Below are positions 22,574 through 30,764 of a stretch of DNA of 33,698 nt, piece by piece. The position numbers and the translations under genes were made by a program. Below the pieces are notes generated by a model. That model was not told the DNA's origin, did not search any database, and was given only the letters and a program-made list of their open reading frames with translations. The DNA is from Paulinella micropora (Eukaryota; Cercozoa; Imbricatea; Euglyphida): the NCBI GenBank assembly GCA_009731375.1, contig BJOX01000001.1, positions 2,424,255-2,457,952 on the forward strand, read 5' to 3'. Numbering within the stretch: position 1 is the stretch's first letter; each line of letters begins with the position of its first letter.

Positions 22574-22726
22574 GAGAAAGAGAAAAGAAGAAGGAAGAGG
22601 GGATGGATTGGCGGACACGACTGTAAAAAGCGCGTACCTAAAGTCAATCAGAAATTTGTTGGAGAGGGCCCAGTTGCACGCTGCATCAGTGTCGAACACC
22701 AAACACAGCAGCTGCTTGGGTTTCAT
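20792..22726 (-). CDS. PIN-domain protein, four exons
   Basis: Exons on the minus strand: A 22726-22638, B 22337-22248, C 21638-21130, D 20964-20792. Introns start GTACGC, GTAATA and GTACTT and end CTCAG, GTGTAG and AAACAG. All three split codons join in phase, and the product from ATG at 22726 is about 286 residues, ending TGA. Exon A gives LLCLVFDTDA, the first strand and acidic site of a PIN fold. Exon C ends with AILVSDDRDLRIKA (about residues 190-203), like the late acidic motif of the SMG6/SWT1-type PIN nucleases. Residues 75-170 are a Lys/Glu-rich helical insert. This predicts a metal-dependent ribonuclease fold, but I see no clear second acidic site and cannot say it is active. Exon D is basic. 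Introns hold GA, ATC/ATACA and GATA arrays. The ATG overlaps the stop of the OTU frame upstream, so it may be the C-terminal half of one larger protein. Confidence 0.75.
22444..22592. repeat. (GA)n array in PIN intron 1
   Basis: About 150 bp of GA with a few AAAG, GCGA and TGAGAG interruptions. The TGAGAG at 22515 is where the duplicated copy after the N gap begins. Confidence 0.9.
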
Positions 22727-23439
22727 CTCGGGGGGGGGGAGGGGGGTGCCGGGAAGTGATTCTGCCTTGGGCCTTGACCGCGTGGGATGAGAGCCTGGAA
22801 GTGATTCTGGAGGCCTCCCTTCACGTTGTTAGCGTTTACCCACGCAATATTAAAAAAGGGGAGATCTTCCATACGCTGGCCCTCTTGCAACCGGCCAGGA
22901 AAAAGCAGGGGGAGGTCCAGGCGCGGGCTCCAGATCAGGATGTTGCAAGCGTATACCTGGCTTAGGGCCTCGATCACAGACTCATCTGCCCAGGTCCCGT
23001 CGTTTCCCATATTTGTCAGGTAGTCATCCAGCGTTGTCCCTACCTGCCTCTCGAACCTGGCTCTCTCAACGGGATCAGCGTAGCGTTCCCTGATCCAGCC
23101 ACAGGCTACTCTGCGATAGGTTGCCACTGGATTTAGCATCTCATAATCGTTTTCGGCACGTCTGAGGTAAGAAAAAGCATGGAAGAGGCAGTTGCAGTCT
23201 GCCTGAGTATCAAACGCTTCCAAATCATATGCAGCCCAAGGCTCCAGATCATATGCAGCCCGTGGAGGATGAGGGACCTCCTTCTTTTCCTTCTTTTGAG
23301 AAGCCTTGAGTATCTCCAAGAGTTCTTCTTCTGTTTTCTTGAACAGATGAAAGATCTCAGCTGGGTCCGTACGCTGCTTGAGAATGCCGTCGCGAAAATC
23401 ACTGTCCTGTTTCGGTCCCGCGGAGAAGATTTTCCCGAT
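22723..23439 (-). CDS. OTU-family cysteine protease exon
   Basis: The frame runs from an acceptor-like TTATAG (exon start 23439) to a TGA at 22723. Counting from codon 23319, residues 41-49 read DCNCLFHAF, the D-x-N-C-L-F block of OTU deubiquitinases with the nucleophile at Cys44. GTWADESVIEALS (108-120) is the conserved middle block, and NHFQAL (172-177) carries the expected catalytic His173. The 60 residues before are charged (TEEELLEILKASQKKEKK) with a duplicated AAYDLE. Known OTU members remove ubiquitin or related modifiers. No ATG is seen: upstream exons must lie beyond a GT-rich intron. The stop arises in a C10 run at about 22730-22739. One base fewer there would continue into the PIN exon, so this is probably the N-terminal half of one OTU-PIN protein. 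Confidence 0.75.
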   Translation of the reverse strand: MGKIFSAGPKQDSDFRDGILKQRTDPAEIFHLFKKTEEELLEILKASQKKEKKEVPHPPRAAYDLEPWAAYDLEAFDTQADCNCLFHAFSYLRRAENDYEMLNPVATYRRVACGWIRERYADPVERARFERQVGTTLDDYLTNMGNDGTWADESVIEALSQVYACNILIWSPRLDLPLLFPGRLQEGQRMEDLPFFNIAWVNANNVKGGLQNHFQALIPRGQGPRQNHFPAPPSPPPR

Positions 23440-23487
23440 CTATAAATCAGCAAGTATCAAATACTGCCCCTTTCCCCCCTCTAGCCG

Positions 23488-23522
23488 CGACATAGACACA
23501 CACACATACACACACGTACACA

Positions 23523-23557
<35 letters not shown>
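23488..23557. repeat. (AC)n array in intron upstream of OTU exon
   Basis: CA dinucleotides with a few TACA and GTACA interruptions, duplicated at 25202-25271 in the second copy. The minus strand reads (GT)n just before the presumed acceptor. Confidence 0.85.
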
Positions 23558-23558
<1 letters not shown>

Positions 23559-23758
23559 GAAAGAATGATATAAATTAAGCAAAATAGAAAGCTAGAAATA
23601 TATTTAGCAATAAACAGAAAAGTTATTGCTTTTGCTTACTGCCTGTTCTCTGTTCGTTTGTTGCTTTAGTTCTGTTGTTCATTGTTGTTTGTTTGTATGC
23701 AAGTATGTCTGCTTTTTGTAAATCAATTGTTGGATTGTTTGTTGCTGTTACTGCTCTT

Positions 23759-24081
23759 ATTTACTGATGTGGGTGGCATTGGTGGCACCAATGCCGATAT
23801 GTCCTGTATGGATAACTTTTATTTTATGACTAAGTGACTTGCATCAAATGTTTCGTTTGTTTGGCGAGCTTTTGTCTGTATTGATTGAATAACCTATTAA
23901 AGGACGTGTGGAGCTGGTTAGATAGTCAACCGGGGACGCCTGGGAGACGTAAAACCGGCTTCTAGTACCTTCTATTCTGTTCAACTTCTTAAGGGTTAGG
24001 AGCCTTGCACGTGTTGAAGCATAACAAATCACCTTGAGTGATCAAGAGGAAAGGCATCCACGGTCTGTGTCACACCCAAGA
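23759..24081 (+). repeat. Dispersed repeat A, copy 2
   Basis: Reverse-oriented relative to 18427-18747, with eight or so differences by eye. The palindrome pair is at 23775-23795. Confidence 0.8.
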
Positions 24082-24218
24082 AGGTCAAGAGTGCTTTCCA
24101 AGTGTCGCCTCACAACCCTCTGTTGCCATACACAGACCACCAGGTACTGTATAAAATGGCATTAATCATGTATTCTAACAACTTGTCTTCCTGTTTGCTA
24201 TTTCGTAAGTGTGTCTCA

Positions 24219-24228
24219 NNNNNNNNNN
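24219..24228. other. Assembly gap, 10 N
   Basis: Exact boundary between the two 1,704-bp copies. Confidence 0.98.
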
Positions 24229-24256
24229 TGAGAGAGCGAGAGAGAGAGAAAGAGAA

Positions 24257-24287
<31 letters not shown>

Positions 24288-24351
24288 GAGAAAGAGAAAA
24301 GAAGAAGGAAGAGGGGATGGATTGGCGGACACGACTGTAAAAAGCGCGTAC

Positions 24352-24440
24352 CTAAAGTCAATCAGAAATTTGTTGGAGAGGGCCCAGTTGCACGCTGCAT
24401 CAGTGTCGAACACCAAACACAGCAGCTGCTTGGGTTTCAT
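24352..24440 (-). CDS. Second copy of PIN exon A only (probably artefact)
   Basis: Identical to 22638-22726. The following exons are not present downstream because the copy is cut by the N gap inside the GA array. It should not be counted as a second gene unless the duplication is shown to be real. Confidence 0.5.
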
Positions 24441-25153
24441 CTCGGGGGGGGGGAGGGGGGTGCCGGGAAGTGATTCTGCCTTGGGCCTTGACCGCGTGGG
24501 ATGAGAGCCTGGAAGTGATTCTGGAGGCCTCCCTTCACGTTGTTAGCGTTTACCCACGCAATATTAAAAAAGGGGAGATCTTCCATACGCTGGCCCTCTT
24601 GCAACCGGCCAGGAAAAAGCAGGGGGAGGTCCAGGCGCGGGCTCCAGATCAGGATGTTGCAAGCGTATACCTGGCTTAGGGCCTCGATCACAGACTCATC
24701 TGCCCAGGTCCCGTCGTTTCCCATATTTGTCAGGTAGTCATCCAGCGTTGTCCCTACCTGCCTCTCGAACCTGGCTCTCTCAACGGGATCAGCGTAGCGT
24801 TCCCTGATCCAGCCACAGGCTACTCTGCGATAGGTTGCCACTGGATTTAGCATCTCATAATCGTTTTCGGCACGTCTGAGGTAAGAAAAAGCATGGAAGA
24901 GGCAGTTGCAGTCTGCCTGAGTATCAAACGCTTCCAAATCATATGCAGCCCAAGGCTCCAGATCATATGCAGCCCGTGGAGGATGAGGGACCTCCTTCTT
25001 TTCCTTCTTTTGAGAAGCCTTGAGTATCTCCAAGAGTTCTTCTTCTGTTTTCTTGAACAGATGAAAGATCTCAGCTGGGTCCGTACGCTGCTTGAGAATG
25101 CCGTCGCGAAAATCACTGTCCTGTTTCGGTCCCGCGGAGAAGATTTTCCCGAT
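24437..25153 (-). CDS. Second copy of OTU exon (probably artefact)
   Basis: Same sequence as 22723-23439, with the same C10 run and same stop. If the contig overlap is merged, only one OTU exon remains, continuous with the sequence right of 25932. Confidence 0.5.
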   Translation of the reverse strand: MGKIFSAGPKQDSDFRDGILKQRTDPAEIFHLFKKTEEELLEILKASQKKEKKEVPHPPRAAYDLEPWAAYDLEAFDTQADCNCLFHAFSYLRRAENDYEMLNPVATYRRVACGWIRERYADPVERARFERQVGTTLDDYLTNMGNDGTWADESVIEALSQVYACNILIWSPRLDLPLLFPGRLQEGQRMEDLPFFNIAWVNANNVKGGLQNHFQALIPRGQGPRQNHFPAPPSPPPR

Positions 25154-25236
25154 CTATAAATCAGCAAGTATCAAATACTGCCCCTTTCCCCCCTCTAGCC
25201 GCGACATAGACACACACACATACACACACGTACACA

Positions 25237-25272
<36 letters not shown>

Positions 25273-25472
25273 GAAAGAATGATATAAATTAAGCAAAATA
25301 GAAAGCTAGAAATATATTTAGCAATAAACAGAAAAGTTATTGCTTTTGCTTACTGCCTGTTCTCTGTTCGTTTGTTGCTTTAGTTCTGTTGTTCATTGTT
25401 GTTTGTTTGTATGCAAGTATGTCTGCTTTTTGTAAATCAATTGTTGGATTGTTTGTTGCTGTTACTGCTCTT

Positions 25473-25795
25473 ATTTACTGATGTGGGTGGCATTGGTGGC
25501 ACCAATGCCGATATGTCCTGTATGGATAACTTTTATTTTATGACTAAGTGACTTGCATCAAATGTTTCGTTTGTTTGGCGAGCTTTTGTCTGTATTGATT
25601 GAATAACCTATTAAAGGACGTGTGGAGCTGGTTAGATAGTCAACCGGGGACGCCTGGGAGACGTAAAACCGGCTTCTAGTACCTTCTATTCTGTTCAACT
25701 TCTTAAGGGTTAGGAGCCTTGCACGTGTTGAAGCATAACAAATCACCTTGAGTGATCAAGAGGAAAGGCATCCACGGTCTGTGTCACACCCAAGA
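25473..25795 (+). repeat. Dispersed repeat A, copy 3 (part of duplicated block)
   Basis: Identical to copy 2 and offset 1,714 bp. Probably the same genomic copy counted twice. Confidence 0.8.
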
Positions 25796-25935
25796 AGGTC
25801 AAGAGTGCTTTCCAAGTGTCGCCTCACAACCCTCTGTTGCCATACACAGACCACCAGGTACTGTATAAAATGGCATTAATCATGTATTCTAACAACTTGT
25901 CTTCCTGTTTGCTATTTCGTAAGTGTGTCTCAATT

Positions 25936-26093
25936 ATAATAATAATCTTCTTCTTCTTCTTCTTCTTCTTCTTCTTCTTCTTCTTCTTCTTCTTCTTTCT
26001 TTCTTTCTTTCTTTCTTTTTTTTGTTTCTTCTTCTTCTTCTTCTTCTTCTTCTTCTTCTTCTTCTTCTTCTTCTTCTTCTTCTTCTTCTTCTT

Positions 26094-26191
<98 letters not shown>

Positions 26192-26211
26192 GCTGCTTCT
26201 TCTTCTACTTC

Positions 26212-26243
<32 letters not shown>

Positions 26244-26357
26244 CTTCTTCTTCTTCTTCTTCTTCTTCTTCTTCTTCTTCTTCTTCTTCTTCTTCTTCTT
26301 CTTCTTCTTCTTCTTCTTCTTCTTCTTCTGTGTCGTTGTCGTTGTCGTCGTCTTCAT

Positions 26358-26406
<49 letters not shown>

Positions 26407-26506
26407 AGTAGTAGTAGTAGTAGTGGTAGTAGCAGCAGTAGTAGTAGCAGTAGTACGAATACTTATTAAAAAGCCCCCCTGTAGTAGTAGTAGTAGTAAT
26501 AGTAGT

Positions 26507-26591
<85 letters not shown>

Positions 26592-26637
26592 GGTGGTGGT
26601 AGTAGTAGTAGCAGTAGTAGCAGTAGTAGTAGTAGTG

Positions 26638-26704
<67 letters not shown>

Positions 26705-26735
26705 CAGCAGCAGCAGCATCAGCAGCAGGCGGTGA
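25936..26735. repeat. Compound trinucleotide array: TTC, TAC, TTC, GTC, TAG, CAG
   Basis: Nearly 800 bp made only of trinucleotide runs: (TTC)n with a TTTC stretch, (TAC)n 26095-26190, (TTC)n to 26328, then (TAG)n with GTG and CAG variants to 26735. Period three is kept through most unit switches, so one frame reads through most of it as homopolymers. This is not a gene. Confidence 0.9.
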
Positions 26736-26737
26736 GA

Positions 26738-26967
26738 AAATATCCCTTTTCCCCATACTACTATAAACTATAAATATTAACTAACGTATATACCGGTTGT
26801 ATTAATCCCATCACCTAATTCACTTCCCAAGCTGATCCTAGTGATCGTCCATAAACCCGTTGTTCGCTCAACCTTGGATAGAAAAAGACTTTCGGTTTTT
26901 CACACTAGCGGAAGAATAAAATTAAGCTTGCAGTTGCGAAGGTGAGTGCAAGTGAGAGAAGGAAACG
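26738..26967 (+). repeat. Dispersed repeat B, copy 2
   Basis: Same orientation as 18744-18971. Apart from a 2-bp insertion (ACTAAAC versus ACTATAAAC) the differences I see are five transitions, each with A or T in this copy. Confidence 0.8.
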
Positions 26968-27096
26968 TATGTATGTATGTATGCATGCATGTATGTATGT
27001 ATGTATGTATGTATGTATGTACGTACGTATGTATGTATGTATGTATGCATGTCTCTTGCTCTGCACGTTAGAGTTGGCGCAAACTGTAATTAATTC

Positions 27097-27134
<38 letters not shown>

Positions 27135-27330
27135 CGGGGGGGGGGGGGGGGGGGGGGAANNNNNNNNNNGGGGGGGGGGGGGGGGGGGGGGGGAGGATGA
27201 ATTTTCGTCCGTAATGTATGTCTTGTATGCATATGATCCGTGAGTGGGCAAGGTGCGGTTCATCAGTATGGAGCGACAGTTCGTGGGAAAGGCTCTACAA
27301 TATAGACAGTAGAGACTCTCTCATGAGAGT
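26968..27330. repeat. ATGT, GA and poly-G arrays with ten-N gap
   Basis: ATGT array 26968-27050, 45 bp unique, GA array 27096-27134, G runs on both sides of the ten-N gap at 27160-27169, then about 130 bp unique (27195-27330) with no supported gene. Confidence 0.85.
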
Positions 27331-28860
27331 ATGTATGTATGTATGTATGTATGTGTATGTATGCATATGTATACACATGTATTTATGTATGTATGTATGT
27401 ACGTACGCTAGGTACGTACATACGTACATACGTATGTATGTATGTATGTATGTATGTATGTATGTATGTATGTATGTATGTGTATGTATGTATGTATGTA
27501 TGTAGGTATGTATGTATCATAGTATGTATGTATGTATGTATGTATGTATGTATATACACTATAGTGATATGTATGTATGTATATATGTATGTATGAATGT
27601 GTGTGTCTGTCTGCCTGTCTATCTGCCTGTCTGCCTGTCTGCCTATTTGCCTGCCTGTCTGTCTGCCTGCCTCTATGTCTGTATGTCTGTATGTCTATAT
27701 GTCTGTATGTCTGAAATAACAGTATGTCTGTATGTCTGTATGTATGTATGTATGTATGTATCTATGTATGTATGTATGTATGTATGCCTGTCTGTCTGTC
27801 CGTCTGTCTACCTGCCTGCCTGTCAGTCTGTCTATCTTTCTTTATGTATGCATGTATGTATGTATGTATGTATGTATGTATGTATGTATGCATGTATGTA
27901 TGTATGTATGTATGTATGATGCATGTATGTATGTATGTATGTGTGTATGTATGTATGTCTATATGTCTGTATGTATGTATCTATGTATGTATCTATGTAT
28001 GCATGTATATATGTATGTATATACGTATGTATATGTATGTATGTGTGTATGTATGTATGTATGTATGTATGCATGTATGCATGTATGTATGTATGTATGT
28101 ATGTATGTATGCATGTATGTATGCACGTATGCATGCATGTATGTATGTATGTATGTATGTATTTATGTCTTGTGTGTGTGTGTGTATGTATGTATGTATA
28201 TATGTATGCATGTATGTATGTATGTATTTATGTATGTATGTATTTGTATGTATGTATGTATGCATGCATGTATGTATATTATATGTATGTATGTATGTAT
28301 GTATGTACGTATGTATGCATGCATGCATGTATTCATGTATGTATGTATGTGTGTATGTATGTATGTATGTATGTATGTATGTGTGTGTGTGTGTGTGTCT
28401 GTGTGTCTATATATGTATGTCTGTATGTATGCATGTGTATCTATGTATGTGTATGTATGTGTATGTATGTGTATGTATGTGTATGTATGTGTATGTATGT
28501 GTACTCATGATGTATGTATGTATGTATGTATGTATGTATGTATGTATGTATTTATGTATGTATGCATGTATGTATGCATGTATGTATGCATGTATGCATG
28601 TATGCATACATGCATACATGCATACATACATGCATGCATACATACATATATACATACATACATACATACACTGGCATACATACATACATACATACATACA
28701 TACATGCATGCATACATACATACATGCATGCATGCATGTGCATGCATGCATTGCATGCATGCATGTGCATGCATGTCATGCATGCATGCATGTGCATGCA
28801 TGTCATGCATGCATACATACATACCATACATACATACATACATACATACATACATGATGT
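27331..28860. repeat. 1.5-kb ATGT array with strand switch to ATAC
   Basis: TATG units with TCTG/CCTG (27600-27840) and GTGT variants to about 28605, then the motif inverts to CATA to 28855. A self-complementary GCAT-rich stretch lies at 28708-28815. The whole forms a large imperfect inverted repeat centred near 28605. Confidence 0.9.
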
Positions 28861-28938
28861 AGGTTATAGCCTCGGATATCCGCTTTAGATAAGGGTATGT
28901 CATTTAAAAGACCATGTATTTACCGTCGGATCTTCGTG

Positions 28939-28991
<53 letters not shown>

Positions 28992-29030
28992 CATAATAAT
29001 AATAATAATGATGATAATAATAATAATAAC
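28939..29030. repeat. (AAT)n array
   Basis: AAT with a few CAT/GAT changes, abutting the reverse transcriptase remnant. Confidence 0.9.
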
Positions 29031-29722
29031 TCACGAGATGACTATGTCGTCTTCAGTTTTCAGGACTTGCTCGACATAGTCGAGATGGATCTGAACAACA
29101 CTTATTAATACTTCATGATGGGGAATGCTTGCTTTCAGCAAGTTAAAGGTTGCCCTATCGGAGGCTATCTTTCTTCCCCGTTGGTACAAATAAAATTTAT
29201 TTTCGATGAGTTTAGATTTCTTACTGTACTACGTAGACAAAATCTATCTGAATTTGTATATGGCATTCGATAAGTTGACGATCTACTTTTTCTTGTTGTG
29301 ACTCCACCAGACGACCAAACGTTTTTAGAACGTCTGACACCCCATATACAGTCACCCAAGCATCTAGAGTATACGCACGCGCAACCCGTGTACACTGGTG
29401 GTCTAGAGCTTGAAGAACAAGAAGTACTACTCGGACGTTGACGAACGATTTTATAAACTCGTTTTTGCTGGGAATGACTTACGAATTGGTAAGAAGTTAT
29501 ATTTTGGCTTTCATTCTCGCCCGGGCCCGCATTTCAAAAATTGGAAATTCTTGATGTAGTAATGGTACAACACCATATCCACGCCTCCCACCATTATCGT
29601 CGTACACTGACAATAGAGTGAGAACGGCGACTATCATTGGTGATGCTTGGAATGTACCGAAATCAATCACTGAGGAACTAACAACATACTATGCAGTAAC
29701 GTTACGGATGTGGTTGCACTAA
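29030..29722 (+). pseudogene. Decayed reverse transcriptase (non-LTR or Penelope-like)
   Basis: One frame (29030-29440) reads FQDLLDIVEMDLNNTY, TAA, then FQQVKGCPIGGYLSSPL (the Q-x-x-G-x-P-x-G block of RT fingers/palm) and VDDLLFLV, the palm catalytic block. The Tyr expected before VDD is a TAA stop. A second frame (29582-29719) reads SSYTDNRVRTATIIGDAW, like a C-terminal RT/thumb region. Two stops and at least one frame change make it inactive. The DD-LLF pattern and the G-x-P-x-G block fit a LINE- or Penelope-type RT better than the gypsy RT nearby. No endonuclease seen. Confidence 0.55.
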
Positions 29723-29739
29723 AATTATACTATCCCCAA

Positions 29740-30764
29740 CGATAGCTCAATGGAAGAGTAAGTCGGTAATATAACCAAACACAGTCCTCAAAAAAGAGAA
29801 TGATGTCTCGTTATATTAGCTCAGTGACGTAAAGACAAAAAGCCGCCAAAAAACCAGGATAAAATTGGCATTTCAGACGTGTCCGGCCAGACGAAATCTA
29901 TAAATAAGTTTTTTACCTGATAATTCGGGGGGTGATGTCCACAGTACCCCCTCCCAGTTTTTTATGGCGGAACTTCGTTTCCGACATAATACGCTTTGAA
30001 CTGATTTCTTTTCTGACTAAGATTCGTTTAGAGTTATGTACGAAGATACATCAACCCACGAATTAGTCGTTATAAAACAACAATGATACTTGCCCCGGTA
30101 CCAATCGTATATATATTCTAGCACATTCAGTATCTATATTAAAATCTTCCTCTTTCTTCTGTCGATAAGATATTTGTGCAGTATGTCCAAGTATAATGTT
30201 TTATGGTTGAGTAATAATGTAATGTCGCCTTTTCCATATATATGTAATGACCGGTCGTCGGTTTCCATAAATACATTTACTTTTTGTGAAGACATACCCT
30301 TGTATAAATCGGTATCATTTAATATAGTGTCAGGTGATCAAGTCTGACGACTATATCCGAAGTTGGGTTGAGTGCGCCCTAACCTTGCGATATGCCGATA
30401 CAAGTAGAGATCGATGGAATCCGGTGTAGCAGTTCATGTTATTAAAATATATCAGTTCTTGATTAGACTGTAGAGTCTTTAATGAGATCATCATTCTGGT
30501 ACTAATGCGGGTCGTATCCAGGAAACACCATCGCTCACTCAAATAGCGATCCCGTAACGGTGCTGTTTCGTGGCCGTCTCGTCTGTCTCTGCCGAACCAA
30601 GAGAATAGAATGCCTATTTTTTGTCAGCTGTGTCTTGTTAATCTCTAGAAGAATGAATGCTGTAGTAGCTTTAATATTTAAGCAAGGTTGTCGGGACATA
30701 TTGGATCAATGCTATGTTCGCAATCGATCAGGTCCACAATACTTCTAAAGAAAAAAAATACTTA
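29740..30764. other. 1 kb without recognised gene; may hold 3' LTR of gypsy element
   Basis: A short open stretch near 29940-30065 looks protein-like (FVSDIIRFELISFLTKI) but has no known motif. The part next to the gypsy ORF (about 30350-30760) would be the place for its 3' LTR. TG...CA ends cannot be set without the other LTR, which is outside the window. Confidence 0.35.

Larger units (their letters stand above)
22515..24218. repeat. 1,704-bp direct duplication, copy 1
   Basis: Matches 24229-25932 with a constant offset of 1,714 bp, and all six translated frames are identical. Copy 1 ends exactly at the ten-N gap and copy 2 begins exactly after it, as expected for two contigs whose ends overlap but were not merged. 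Confidence 0.9.
24229..25932. repeat. 1,704-bp direct duplication, copy 2
   Basis: Repeats 22515-24218 without a difference that I can see, including the G10 run. It contains a second OTU exon, PIN exon A and repeat A, but none of PIN exons B-D. Confidence 0.9.

Noticed and set aside
23133-23453. 106-residue minus-strand frame overlapping the OTU exon
   Set aside because: Shadow of the OTU frame. The OTU frame carries the catalytic blocks and this one carries none.
24437-25153. Second OTU gene from tandem gene duplication
   Set aside because: Perfect identity ending exactly at a ten-N gap is better explained by unmerged contig overlap.
29165-29395. 76-residue minus-strand frame
   Set aside because: Antisense shadow of the reverse transcriptase remnant.
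30090-30347. 85-residue plus-strand frame with hydrophobic start
   Set aside because: Signal-like start but AT-rich composition, no motif, and a location probably inside gypsy 3' non-coding sequence.
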